From the NCBI GenBank assembly GCA_964361785.1, contig CAYIBX010000001.1:49435-113434 (forward strand): 64,000 nucleotides of DNA. The letters run 5' to 3'. The DNA comes from UBA927 sp964361785 (GTDB lineage Bacteria > Patescibacteriota > Microgenomatia > UBA10105 > UBA927). The notes beneath the pieces were generated by a model. That model was not told the origin of the DNA. It searched no databases and worked only from the letters and a program-made list of their open reading frames with translations. Of the stretch, positions 35,322 to 44,319 are shown piece after piece (the stretch's first letter is position 1; every line of letters begins with the position of its first letter). The translations under genes were made by a program, and so were the position numbers.

Positions 35322-35723
35322 ATGAAACTTTTCCTTGGAGAATACGATCATGCACTCGATGAACGAAGCAGGCTAATGCTCCCACGAAAGATAAGGCAAG
35401 AGATAGAGGCACGGGAAATAGTATTAGCCAGAGGGTACGACGGATGTATATTTGGGTTTGACATAAAAGCTTGGGAAAACGAAGCGCAAAAGCACCTTGA
35501 AACACCGGTGACTGATCAAAAGGCAAGAGAAACAAGGCGTTATTTGTTTTCGGGAGCTGAAAAAGTGGAGATGGATAAGCTTGGAAGAATTGTTCTCCCG
35601 CAAACATTGAAGGCCTATGCCACTATTGTACGCGACATAAAAGTGGTTGGCGCCGGAGATCATTTCGAACTTTGGGATACAAAGCGTTGGGTTGAGTATC
35701 AGAAGCGGTTAGGAGATAAATGA
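35322..35723 (+). CDS. mraZ: Transcriptional regulator MraZ
   Basis: A 133-residue protein with two SpoVT/AbrB-like units. The first has GEYDHALDERSRLMLPRKIR and the second VEMDKLGRIVLPQTLKAYA. MraZ binds the TGGG repeats upstream and controls the division and cell-wall cluster. It is the first gene of the dcw cluster. It overlaps rsmH by ATGA. Confidence 0.93.
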   Translation: MKLFLGEYDHALDERSRLMLPRKIRQEIEAREIVLARGYDGCIFGFDIKAWENEAQKHLETPVTDQKARETRRYLFSGAEKVEMDKLGRIVLPQTLKAYATIVRDIKVVGAGDHFELWDTKRWVEYQKRLGDK

Positions 35724-36583
35724 GCGACTATCACACGCCAGTACTTACTAGAGAGGTGATAGAGGCATTACACGTTATAAAGGGAAAGATTTATATCGAT
35801 GCGACATTGGGCGGCGCTGGACACACAAAAGAAATACTGAAGGCCGGAGGAATAGTTTTGGGAATTGATACAGACGCGCAGGCAATTGCACACGGAAAAG
35901 AACGGCTAAAAGAATGTACGGGTTACACATTGGTTCAGGGAAACTTTAAAGATCTGGAAGAGATAGCTAAAAAGAATGGATTTTTGCACATTGATGGGAT
36001 TTTGTTTGATTTAGGTGTTTCGAGCCATCAACTCGATACGCCAGAGCGAGGATTTAGTTACCGATTCACCGATGCTCCGCTTGACTTGCGATTGTCGCAA
36101 AGCGGCGGAGACACTGCTGCCCAATTGGTGAATCGAATGACCGAGGGAGAATTATATGAGTGCATTGGAAAATTTGGCGAGGAACAATTGGCTTTGGCAA
36201 TTGCTCGCGCTCTTTGTAGCACCCGTTCGATAAAAAAGATTGAAACGGTGAACGATATCGTCGAGGTTATAGAAAAGTTAGCAGGCTCGAGAGAGCGTGC
36301 GACACCAATATTATCTCGGGTGTTTCAAGCATTACGCATTGTGGTGAATGATGAGTTAAAGAGTCTTAAAAGCGCACTAGGACAATCTAGAGAAATACTA
36401 AAGCCAGCGGGAAGACTTGTTGTTATAAGTTTTCACTCACTTGAGGACAGGATTGTAAAACAATATATGAGAGGTAATGGATGGAAAGTATTGACAAAAC
36501 ATCCGATTATCCCGTCAGAACGGGAAGTGTATGAGAATAAACGATCACGAAGCGCCAAGCTTCGAGTAGCTGAAAAAATATGA
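35720..36583 (+). CDS. rsmH: 16S rRNA (cytosine1402-N4)-methyltransferase
   Basis: A 287-residue protein with HTPVLTREVIEAL at the start, the SAM site YIDATLGGAGHT (about 25-36), DGILFDLGVSSHQLD, ERGFSYR and the C-terminal VISFHSLEDRIVKQ block; all are signatures of RsmH/MraW. It methylates C1402 of 16S rRNA at N4. It is in its canonical place after mraZ and before ftsL, coupled by ATGA overlaps, with a GGAG Shine-Dalgarno. Confidence 0.95.
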   Translation: MSDYHTPVLTREVIEALHVIKGKIYIDATLGGAGHTKEILKAGGIVLGIDTDAQAIAHGKERLKECTGYTLVQGNFKDLEEIAKKNGFLHIDGILFDLGVSSHQLDTPERGFSYRFTDAPLDLRLSQSGGDTAAQLVNRMTEGELYECIGKFGEEQLALAIARALCSTRSIKKIETVNDIVEVIEKLAGSRERATPILSRVFQALRIVVNDELKSLKSALGQSREILKPAGRLVVISFHSLEDRIVKQYMRGNGWKVLTKHPIIPSEREVYENKRSRSAKLRVAEKI

Positions 36584-36882
36584 ATCGAATAGTTCAAATA
36601 CTTCTGTATCTTTTACCGATTACCGCGGTAGCACTTGTTATCTACCAAATTGTGATTTCCAATGAATTAGCAACGCTTGGCAAGGATCTTGGTCGATTAA
36701 ACACTGAGCTATCTACACAAAATGATATACACGAACTACTCGCTACAGAAGTGGCTTCTACATCATCGTTTCTTGTGATGAGAAGTCGCGCTGAATCCTT
36801 AGGATTTAAGCCTCCACTTAAAGATCAAATTATCGCACTTTCCGTAGAGTCGCCTGTAGCTCTCAAAGTGACACTTCCCTAA
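36580..36882 (+). CDS. ftsL: FtsL-like division protein
   Basis: A 100-residue bitopic protein with an N-terminal membrane helix (about 5-24) followed by a helical, coiled-coil-like region. Sequence identity to FtsL is always low; the call rests on size, topology and position between rsmH and ftsI. FtsL forms a complex with FtsQ and FtsB that activates FtsWI septal synthesis. Confidence 0.75.
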   Translation: MNRIVQILLYLLPITAVALVIYQIVISNELATLGKDLGRLNTELSTQNDIHELLATEVASTSSFLVMRSRAESLGFKPPLKDQIIALSVESPVALKVTLP

Positions 36883-36896
36883 TAAAGACTCATTCA

Positions 36897-36905
36897 TGAT
36901 ACGAT
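36897..36905 (+). promoter_or_regulatory. Extended -10 promoter of ftsI, six bases from the start codon
   Basis: TGaTACGAT, with TACGAT at 36900-36905, is followed by six bases and the ATG at 36912. It is an internal promoter within the dcw cluster. Confidence 0.5.
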
Positions 36906-36911
36906 AGAGTA

Positions 36912-38594
36912 ATGAGTAATCAGCGCGCTTCAATAGTCTTTATTGCTATCATCATAGGATTTATTAGTGTGGTCCTCAAGCTTTTTTATTGGCAGGTGGT
37001 AGCAAGCGATAGATTAAAAACTGAAGCATCTCTCCAGCATTTTATTGAGTTTTCCCTTCCCGCTATTCGCGGGAATATCGTAGATCGAGACGACAATCAG
37101 ATAGTGGTCAATAAACCTGCATATCTTGTGTTTGCTGAGCCAAGACTCATACCAGATCCTCATGAGTTTTCAAAAGTAATCGCGCCTATCATAGGACTTA
37201 CTGATTCAGAAGTTTTTGAGAAAGTTTCTGATCCTACCAGTATTTGGGCGCCACTTATTCATAGAGCAGATGGGGAAATGGTCAAGATGCTTAAAGCATT
37301 AAATTTATCTTCTTTGGGGTTTGAAAAAGAGCCACTTCGATTGTACCCAGAAGCTTCTACCGCTTCTCAAATGCTTGGGTTTGTGGGTTCAGACGTAAAT
37401 GGCGTGGATCATGGGTATTTTGGCCTAGAGGGGTATTATGATCGTCAATTACGGGGTGTGACAGGCAAGTTGCGTCTTGAAAAAGATGCACAAGGTGTTC
37501 CTATTCTTATAGGCGATCAACAGCGAGTAGAGCCAGAAAATGGTCGTACGCTCGTATTGTGGAGTGAAAAAGCAGTACAAGAGATTGTGGAGCGAAGATT
37601 AAAAGAAGGAATGGAAAAATACGGGGCAAAAGAAGGCTCAGTCGTTTTGATGGATCCTAAAACAGGAGGAGTGTTGGCTATGGCATCGTATCCTAATTAT
37701 GATCCAACAAATTTTCAGTCTTTCCCCAAAGAGTATTACAAAAATCCGATAGTAGCCTCAAGTTTTGAACCCGGCAGTACCTTTAAGTCACTTGTTATGG
37801 CTGCGGCTCTTGACCACAAACTCATTACACCACAGACTATGATGGATGAGACGGGACCTGTGCAAATTGGCCCTTATTTTATACGGACGTGGAACAACGA
37901 GTATCATGGCCCTATTTTGATGACACAGGTTCTGGAGTATTCTTCAAATGTTGGCATGGTGTTTGTGGCTAAAAAATTGGGCCATGATAAATTTCTTTCC
38001 GCGATCAAGCGATTTGGTTTTGGTGAGCCGACACATATAGATTTAGAAGATGAGTCATCACCTACCCTTCGTGATGATGATGCTTGGGCAGAGGTAGATG
38101 AACTGACCGCATCGTTTGGTCAAGGTATAGCGGTGACGCCTATTCAAATGGTGGCAGCTGTGGCGGCGCTTGCAAATGGAGGCAAACTCATGGAGCCGCA
38201 TGTGGTAAAAGAAATTCGTGATGATAATGGGCGCGTAATACCAGTGAAGTCGAAGGTAGTTCGACAAGTTATCAGTGAAGAAGCGGCAAGAATTATAGGA
38301 GAAATGATGGTTGAAGCGGTAGATAACGGTGAAGCTAAGTGGGCCAAACCAAAGGGTTATAGGATAGCAGGTAAAACAGGTACTGCTCAAATTCCAGTAG
38401 CCGGTCATTATGATGAGACGAAAACCATCGCTTCATTTGTGGGATTTGCACCGGTTGATAACCCAAAATTTGTCATGCTGGTGACGCTTCGAGAGCCTCA
38501 ATCATCGCAATGGGGATCTGAAACAGCAGCGCCATTGTTTTTTGCCATTAGCCGTGAGTTATTCACCTATTATGGTATAGGGCCTCAAAATTAA
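36912..38594 (+). CDS. ftsI: Septal transpeptidase FtsI (class B PBP)
   Basis: A 560-residue class B penicillin-binding protein with an N-terminal anchor (about 7-28), a PBP dimerisation domain (RGNIVDRDDNQIV), and a transpeptidase domain carrying SxxK in GSTFKSL (about residue 289), SSN in YSSNVGM (about 343) and KTG in GKTGTAQ (about 487). All catalytic motifs are intact. It cross-links septal peptidoglycan outside the membrane together with FtsW. No PASTA domains are seen. Confidence 0.93.
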   Translation: MSNQRASIVFIAIIIGFISVVLKLFYWQVVASDRLKTEASLQHFIEFSLPAIRGNIVDRDDNQIVVNKPAYLVFAEPRLIPDPHEFSKVIAPIIGLTDSEVFEKVSDPTSIWAPLIHRADGEMVKMLKALNLSSLGFEKEPLRLYPEASTASQMLGFVGSDVNGVDHGYFGLEGYYDRQLRGVTGKLRLEKDAQGVPILIGDQQRVEPENGRTLVLWSEKAVQEIVERRLKEGMEKYGAKEGSVVLMDPKTGGVLAMASYPNYDPTNFQSFPKEYYKNPIVASSFEPGSTFKSLVMAAALDHKLITPQTMMDETGPVQIGPYFIRTWNNEYHGPILMTQVLEYSSNVGMVFVAKKLGHDKFLSAIKRFGFGEPTHIDLEDESSPTLRDDDAWAEVDELTASFGQGIAVTPIQMVAAVAALANGGKLMEPHVVKEIRDDNGRVIPVKSKVVRQVISEEAARIIGEMMVEAVDNGEAKWAKPKGYRIAGKTGTAQIPVAGHYDETKTIASFVGFAPVDNPKFVMLVTLREPQSSQWGSETAAPLFFAISRELFTYYGIGPQN

Positions 38595-38627
38595 GATCAT
38601 TTTTTGGTAATATTGGCGCCGAAACGC

Positions 38628-38633
38628 TATAAT
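38628..38633 (+). promoter_or_regulatory. -10 box of murE, six bases from the start codon
   Basis: A perfect TATAAT, then six bases, then the ATG at 38640. No Shine-Dalgarno is present. Confidence 0.6.
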
Positions 38634-38639
38634 ACGGGG

Positions 38640-39812
38640 ATGGTAGTGCTTCTTAAAAACGTATACCATTTTTTAGTTGCAATTGCCGCTAATCTTTGGT
38701 TTGGATTTCCCGCAAGAGAGTTAACGGTCATTGGTGTGACAGGCACTGATGGAAAGACGACGACCTCTACCCTTATTTACGAAATTCTCAAAAAAGCGAA
38801 CATTAAAACATCTATGATCACCTCTGTTCATGCTGTAATCGCCGGTCGATCGTATGATACGGGTTTTCATGTCACTACCCCGACGTCGTGGTCAGTGCAA
38901 AAGTATTTGCGTAAAGCAGTTTCCTCTGGTGACACACATGTCGTATTGGAGGTTACTTCGCATGCCTTAAGTCAATCTCGTGTCTTAGGTATTCCCTTTG
39001 CCATAGGAGTTATGACAAATGTCACGCACGAGCATTTAGATTGGCATGGATCGTTTGAGCACTACCTGGTTACGAAATTATCCCTCCTTAAGAAATCGGC
39101 AGTAGTTGTGATTAATAGAGATGAAGCAGATTTGTTTGCGGCAGCCATTCCGTATATTCGAAATAAACGTTACGTAACCTATGGCATACGAAGGGATAGC
39201 ATGGTAAATCCGAAAACGCATTCATTTAAGCTCCAATTACTTGGAGAATTTAATCGGTATAACGCTTTGGCCGCTATTGCGGTTTCCGAAGTACTCGGGA
39301 TTCGATCGTTTATTTGGAAACGTGTCATGCGTTCATTTAAAGGAGTTGTGGGACGGATGGAAATTGTTTCTCACAAACCGATTCGAGTGATTGTCGACTT
39401 TGCTCACACGCCAAATGCGCTTCTTAATGCGTTAAAAACAGTGCGAAGAATGTCCAAGAAACGGATAATTCATGTGTTTGGAAGTGCAGGGTTACGTGAT
39501 AGTTCTAAGCGTCCCATGATGGGCGCTGCTTCTTCTACGTATGCTGACATAAGCATCATTACTGAAGAAGACTATAGAACAGAGGATGTTGAAAAGATCA
39601 TGGATGAGATAAAAGCAGGTATTCCAGATGGAAAAGTAGTATATCGGTTTCCAAAGAGAATAGACGCGTTGCGATTTGCATTAAAAACAGCCACGAAAGG
39701 TGATATCGTGATAATAACAGGAAAGGGGCATGAAAAAAGTCTTTGCCGAGGCACGAAAGAATATCCTTGGAGTGATCAAAAAGAAGTAAAGAAAATACTG
39801 AAAACACTCTAA
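38640..39812 (+). CDS. murE: MurE-like Mur ligase lacking the N-terminal UDP-binding domain
   Basis: A 390-residue protein. The start at 38640 follows a TATAAT box; an in-frame codon at 38604 lies in the promoter. The ATP P-loop VTGTDGKTTT begins at about residue 33, so the roughly 90-residue N-terminal domain that holds UDP-MurNAc in canonical MurE (about 490 residues) is absent and is replaced by a short hydrophobic segment. The central (TNVTHEHLDWHGSFEHY) and C-terminal (VIVDFAHTPNAL, GSAGLRDSSKRPMMG, ITGKGHE) domains are complete. The usual DNPR/DNPA loop that selects diaminopimelate or lysine reads EEDYRTED, so the amino acid added cannot be predicted. Confidence 0.85.
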   Translation: MVVLLKNVYHFLVAIAANLWFGFPARELTVIGVTGTDGKTTTSTLIYEILKKANIKTSMITSVHAVIAGRSYDTGFHVTTPTSWSVQKYLRKAVSSGDTHVVLEVTSHALSQSRVLGIPFAIGVMTNVTHEHLDWHGSFEHYLVTKLSLLKKSAVVVINRDEADLFAAAIPYIRNKRYVTYGIRRDSMVNPKTHSFKLQLLGEFNRYNALAAIAVSEVLGIRSFIWKRVMRSFKGVVGRMEIVSHKPIRVIVDFAHTPNALLNALKTVRRMSKKRIIHVFGSAGLRDSSKRPMMGAASSTYADISIITEEDYRTEDVEKIMDEIKAGIPDGKVVYRFPKRIDALRFALKTATKGDIVIITGKGHEKSLCRGTKEYPWSDQKEVKKILKTL

Positions 39813-39818
39813 TATTTT

Positions 39819-40547
39819 ATGTTTCATCGATCAAATCATGGTTTGTATGTGTCAGATTTACTCACTGTTATACGTGGTTTAAAACACGGATTTACTACAC
39901 GCACGCATGGTGATATGCGTAATAAGAATATGATTACGTCACTTCTCGGTATAGACTCTGTCTATATTCAGGCACAACAAGTGCACGGAGCTACTGTAGA
40001 GATCATTTCCCCAAAAATAAAAACAAGCACTATACGTAATGTAGATGGACTCGTAACAAGGTCAAATAAATATCAGCAATTCTTAACAGTTCGAACAGCA
40101 GACTGTGTCCCTTTACTTGCTGTTGACCCATCAAGAAAAATTATTGGTGTTGCGCATTCGGGATGGAAAGGAACTGTAGCTAAAATTCCGCAGCAGTTAA
40201 TTAAAGCGATGGTAGCACAAGGTGCGGATATAGACACAATCCGTGTTGTACTCGGCCCATCGATAGGAGCGTGTTGTTATCGCGTCAATGATGATTGTAA
40301 AAATACATTCATCGCTGCATTTGGCAGTTTTGGGAAAGGCATCATTGGAAAAAATGGTCAAGCTTTTTTTGATTTAGGAGCAAATATTGTTGATCAATTA
40401 CGTCTTATGGGTATAAAGAAACGTCATATTGAAACAGCTACTATATGTAATTCATGTTTGTATCCTGATTTTTTTTCTTATCGAAAAGACACGACAGAAA
40501 CTTTTGGTGAAATGCTTGGATTTATCGGATTTAACAGTTCGGTATAA
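39819..40547 (+). CDS. YfiH-like polyphenol oxidase/purine nucleoside phosphorylase family
   Basis: A 242-residue protein of the DUF152 (Cu-oxidase_4) family: QQVHGATVEII, RTADCVPLLAV, GVAHSGWKGTVAKI, GPSIGACCYRV and CNSCLYPDFFSYRKD. The His and Cys residues that bind metal are present. Members act as purine nucleoside phosphorylases/adenosine deaminases, and E. coli YfiH has also been linked to editing of UDP-MurNAc-peptides, which would suit its place between murE and murC. Confidence 0.85.
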   Translation: MFHRSNHGLYVSDLLTVIRGLKHGFTTRTHGDMRNKNMITSLLGIDSVYIQAQQVHGATVEIISPKIKTSTIRNVDGLVTRSNKYQQFLTVRTADCVPLLAVDPSRKIIGVAHSGWKGTVAKIPQQLIKAMVAQGADIDTIRVVLGPSIGACCYRVNDDCKNTFIAAFGSFGKGIIGKNGQAFFDLGANIVDQLRLMGIKKRHIETATICNSCLYPDFFSYRKDTTETFGEMLGFIGFNSSV

Positions 40548-40548
40548 T
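40543..40548 (+). promoter_or_regulatory. -10 box of murC
   Basis: TATAAT at the end of the yfiH-like gene lies 12 bases before the ATG at 40561. The spacer contains AGGG, so this transcript may carry a short leader. Confidence 0.45.
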
Positions 40549-40560
40549 AGGGAAAAGACT

Positions 40561-41994
40561 ATGTACAACACAATCGGCATGAAAAATCATTTGTCAAAGC
40601 GATTAAAGCACGTGCATCTGGTTGGGGTCAAAGGAGTTGCAATGGCTGCACTTGCTGTATATCTTTGTGATCTCGGTATTGAAGTTTCTGGATCTGATAC
40701 TGATGATATATTTCCGACCGATCAACAACTGCATGATGCAGGAGTAAAAGTGTATGGAGGATTTGATGCAAACAGATTTATAAAAGATGTTCCTGACCTT
40801 GTAATTTATACGGGCGCTCATGGAGGAAAAGATAATGTAGAAGTAGTTGCTGCATGTTCCGTTGGTATTCAAGCGCTCCCTCATGGTCAAGCGTTGGGTG
40901 AGTTTATGGAAGGCAAAAGGCAAGTCGTGGTCGCCGGAAGTCATGGGAAAACTACAACGAGTGCGATGGCTGCCTGTATTTTTCAACGTGCAAAATTACA
41001 GCCATCGTATGCAATTGGTTGCGGCGCTATTACTGGTTTAGGAGCTGCAGGACATGCAGGGAAAGGCAATTGGTTTATCGCTGAGGGTGATGAGTATGTT
41101 ACGGATCCGCATCATGACCTTACTCCACGTTTTCTCTGGATGCATCCTGAGATTGTTGTGGTTACAAACGTTGACTTTGATCACCCAGATGTCTATAAAG
41201 ATTTATCGAGTGTCAAGCAAGCATTTCAACAATTAGTGGCAAAGATGGATTTTCAAACACAGTGTTTGGTCGTCAATATTGATGATGAGCAGAGTAGCTT
41301 TTTACTCTCTAATGAATTTGTCGTCACGTATGGATTTTCTCCACGTGCTCACGTGTGTATAACGCATGTAAGTCAGGGTGATGGTCGACAATTTTTTACT
41401 CTTGAAAAAAGAGGAGTACTTATGGGCGAGTTTATGATTACTGTAGCGGGTCGACACAATATTCTCAATGCTACTGCAGCAATACTTGCTGCCCAAGCTG
41501 CGAGTATTTCTCTGGAAGATTGTCGTGCGGGGCTAAAAAGTTTTGGCGGTACGAGGAGAAGATTTGAATATCTGGGGGAAAAAAATGGCGTAATTATTGT
41601 GGATGACTACGCACATCATCCAGCGGAAATACAAGCGACTCTAAAGGGTGCGAAAGAGTGGTATACAGGCAAACGAATAATAGCGGTATTTCAACCACAC
41701 ACGTACTCACGGACGAAAATGTTTCTTACAGAATTTTCAAAAAGCTTTCGTGATGCTGACCGCGTTCTTCTTACCGATATTTATGCCTCAGCGCGTGAAG
41801 GTCAAACTCTTGGCCTTACGGGAGAGTCGCTATTTTCTGAAACTATAAAGCGCCACAACAATGTGTCGTTTGGAAAGACAAAAGAAGACGTATTTCATAC
41901 GCTTGATGATCTTATTTTACCAAATGACGTTATTATATTTATGGGTGCTGGAGATATTTATACGTGGGGGAGAGACTACTTAAATGACAAATGA
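40561..41994 (+). CDS. murC: UDP-N-acetylmuramate--L-alanine ligase
   Basis: A 477-residue Mur ligase starting at the ATG at 40561; the frame is open 44 codons upstream inside the previous gene. All three domains are present: an N-terminal Rossmann domain (HLVGVKGVAMAALA, VSGSDTDD), an ATPase domain with VVAGSHGKTTT, and a C-terminal domain with YLGEKNGVIIVDDYAHHP and VFQPHTYSRT, which is diagnostic for MurC. It adds L-Ala to UDP-MurNAc. It is coupled to murB by ATGA. Confidence 0.93.
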   Translation: MYNTIGMKNHLSKRLKHVHLVGVKGVAMAALAVYLCDLGIEVSGSDTDDIFPTDQQLHDAGVKVYGGFDANRFIKDVPDLVIYTGAHGGKDNVEVVAACSVGIQALPHGQALGEFMEGKRQVVVAGSHGKTTTSAMAACIFQRAKLQPSYAIGCGAITGLGAAGHAGKGNWFIAEGDEYVTDPHHDLTPRFLWMHPEIVVVTNVDFDHPDVYKDLSSVKQAFQQLVAKMDFQTQCLVVNIDDEQSSFLLSNEFVVTYGFSPRAHVCITHVSQGDGRQFFTLEKRGVLMGEFMITVAGRHNILNATAAILAAQAASISLEDCRAGLKSFGGTRRRFEYLGEKNGVIIVDDYAHHPAEIQATLKGAKEWYTGKRIIAVFQPHTYSRTKMFLTEFSKSFRDADRVLLTDIYASAREGQTLGLTGESLFSETIKRHNNVSFGKTKEDVFHTLDDLILPNDVIIFMGAGDIYTWGRDYLNDK

Positions 41995-42980
41995 TAAATA
42001 TGAATGAAGCTTTAGAAAAATTACATCAAATCTTAGGGGACAAGGCAAAAATACATTATCCTTTAGATTCTTTGACGACCTTTAAAATCGGTGGACCTGC
42101 GGATCTTTATTATGAAGCAAGAACGTGTCAAGAGTTTCTTACGGTAGTGCGTGCAGCGCGAAAACTTGGTGTTCCAATTTTTATTCTTGGTGGCGGATCT
42201 AATCTTTTGATTGCAGATAAGGGAATTCGAGGACTCGTTATAAAAAACATGACGAAACAAATTGGTATTAAGGGAATAAAGTCTCAAAAACAAGGTTCAC
42301 TGATGAAAAAAATTGTTTATGTAGAAGCTGATTCAGGAGTACCTATCAATCTTCTTGTTCGGTTTACTGTGGATGAGGGGCTAACAGGCCTTCATATGCA
42401 CTTAGGACTCCCTGGCTCAGTTGGAGGAGCTGTTTATATGAATTCCAAATGGACACATCCTACAGGGTATGTCGGTGATTATGTATATCAGGCACGTATT
42501 CTTACCTATGATGGAGAAGAAAAAATAGTTCCTCAGTCATACTTTCATTTCGCGTATGATACAAGTAGCATTCAAAAATCAAAAGACATTGTTTTATCAG
42601 TAGTTTTTGCATTGACCGTTGAAAACAAAGAGCGATTATGGGCAATAGCAAACGATAGTATCGCGCACAGGAAACGCACTCAACCACAGGGAGTATTTAC
42701 CGCAGGATGTACATTTCGTAATTTGACACAATCCGAAGCGCTTCTTTTTTCTACTCCAGAAGGCACTATGTCTGCGGGGTTTCTTATCGATCATGCAGGC
42801 CTTAAAGGTATTTCGGTAGGTGGTGCGATGATTTCATTACAGCACGCCAATTTTATTGTGAACACAGGGAAAGCGACAGCCAAAGACGTGATAGAATTGA
42901 TAGAGATCGTCAGAGCGAAAGTTAAAGAACAGTTTGGCATTACGTTATCAGAGGAGATAGAAAGAATTGGAGAGTTTTAG
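41991..42980 (+). CDS. murB: UDP-N-acetylenolpyruvoylglucosamine reductase
   Basis: A 329-residue FAD enzyme with TFKIGGPADLYYEA, the FAD-binding ILGGGSNLLIADKG, LPGSVGGAVYMN and the C-terminal SAGFLIDHAGLKG-GGA-HANFIVN block. It reduces enolpyruvyl-UDP-GlcNAc to UDP-MurNAc using NADPH. The active-site proton donor position (AGCTFRN) is Cys instead of Ser, which occurs in other MurB proteins. Start in the ATGA overlap; a second ATG lies three codons later. Confidence 0.93.
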   Translation: MINMNEALEKLHQILGDKAKIHYPLDSLTTFKIGGPADLYYEARTCQEFLTVVRAARKLGVPIFILGGGSNLLIADKGIRGLVIKNMTKQIGIKGIKSQKQGSLMKKIVYVEADSGVPINLLVRFTVDEGLTGLHMHLGLPGSVGGAVYMNSKWTHPTGYVGDYVYQARILTYDGEEKIVPQSYFHFAYDTSSIQKSKDIVLSVVFALTVENKERLWAIANDSIAHRKRTQPQGVFTAGCTFRNLTQSEALLFSTPEGTMSAGFLIDHAGLKGISVGGAMISLQHANFIVNTGKATAKDVIELIEIVRAKVKEQFGITLSEEIERIGEF

Positions 42981-42981
42981 T

Positions 42982-44319
42982 ATGGATACATTTATCATAG
43001 AGGGTGGTAAACCATTAATTGGAGAGGTGACTGTTGCGGGGGCAAAAAATGTCGCAGTAAAAGCAATCGTTGCGTCGCTTCTTACAGATGAGCCAGTGAT
43101 GTTATTCAATATGCCGCATATTCATGATGTGCATCTTTTGCTTGAGTTGTTGTCAAAGATGGGTATTAGCTACAGTTGGTCTGACCATGAACTAACGATT
43201 ACCCACATGGGTGCCGCGAGTACGACGGTGCCATTAGATCTTGGAGCAAGGATTCGGACGTCTGCTATGTTGTTGGGGCCGTTATTGTCTCGTTTTGGTG
43301 ACGCAAAGATTCCAAATCCGGGCGGGTGCCGCATTGGAGCGCGCCCTATAGATAGGCATATTGATGCGTTGCGATCGATGGGAGCTCAAATTTCATACAA
43401 CTCAGATGATGGATATTTTTATGCGAAAGCCCAAAAACTTCATGGCGCACACATCATGTTTCCAAAAAATACTCACACAGGAACAGAGACAATTCTACTT
43501 GCAGCTGTGTTAGCGCGTGGTGAGACGCAAATTGATAATGCGGCAGAAGAAGTTGAGGTAGATGATTTGATTCACTTACTGGTTGCGATGGGTGCTAAAA
43601 TTACGAGGCCAGCACCACGTAAAATTGTGATAACAGGCGTGAACGCTTTGCATGGCTGCTCATTTAGGATTATGCCGGATCGTAATGAAGAGGTGACGTT
43701 TGCAATAGCCGCGGCAATTACAGGCGGCAACATTACCGTGCATGATTCTCGTCGTGAGCACTTGAAGACTTTTTTAGAATTTTTTTCTTTAGCAGGTGGC
43801 CTTGCAAGTCCTGTATCTGAAACCGAAACGCGTTACAGCTTGGCAACTGGTACCATACGTCCAACCGATGTCGTGACAGAACCACATCCAAAGTTTATGA
43901 CTGATTGGCAAGGACCGTGGGCTGTATTTATGACACAAGCTGATGGAGTTTCGACACTTCATGAGACTGTTTTTGAGAGTCGATTTAGTTATGTGAGTGA
44001 ACTTCATAAAATGGGTGCAAAAATAGAATATTATACCCCAGTGATATCTGATCCATCAGCGTATTACAATTTCAATTGGGCAGATAAGTCTATCGATAGT
44101 CAGCAGGCAATTCGTATAACTGGTAAAACAGAGCTTCATAATGCTGTGTTATCAATGAATGATTTGCGTGCTGGAGCAACGTTAGTGTTGGCTGCGCTTA
44201 CCGCAAAAGGGAAAAGTTATATTCACGGTGTAGAACAAATGGATAGAGGATATGAGCATATCGTAGAACGACTTACACAATTAGGCGCAGCTGTGTCGCG
44301 TATAAAGGAGGAAGAATGA
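42982..44319 (+). CDS. murA: UDP-N-acetylglucosamine 1-carboxyvinyltransferase
   Basis: A 445-residue protein with the start at the ATG at 42982, preceded by GGAGAG; a TTG 15 bases upstream lies in murB. It has the N-terminal AGAKNVAVKAIVASLLT, the active-site loop NPGGCRIGARPIDRH with Cys near residue 116 (the fosfomycin target), and LEVDD- and RAGATLVLAAL-type blocks in the right order. It transfers enolpyruvate from PEP to UDP-GlcNAc, the first committed step of peptidoglycan synthesis. Confidence 0.95.
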   Translation: MDTFIIEGGKPLIGEVTVAGAKNVAVKAIVASLLTDEPVMLFNMPHIHDVHLLLELLSKMGISYSWSDHELTITHMGAASTTVPLDLGARIRTSAMLLGPLLSRFGDAKIPNPGGCRIGARPIDRHIDALRSMGAQISYNSDDGYFYAKAQKLHGAHIMFPKNTHTGTETILLAAVLARGETQIDNAAEEVEVDDLIHLLVAMGAKITRPAPRKIVITGVNALHGCSFRIMPDRNEEVTFAIAAAITGGNITVHDSRREHLKTFLEFFSLAGGLASPVSETETRYSLATGTIRPTDVVTEPHPKFMTDWQGPWAVFMTQADGVSTLHETVFESRFSYVSELHKMGAKIEYYTPVISDPSAYYNFNWADKSIDSQQAIRITGKTELHNAVLSMNDLRAGATLVLAALTAKGKSYIHGVEQMDRGYEHIVERLTQLGAAVSRIKEEE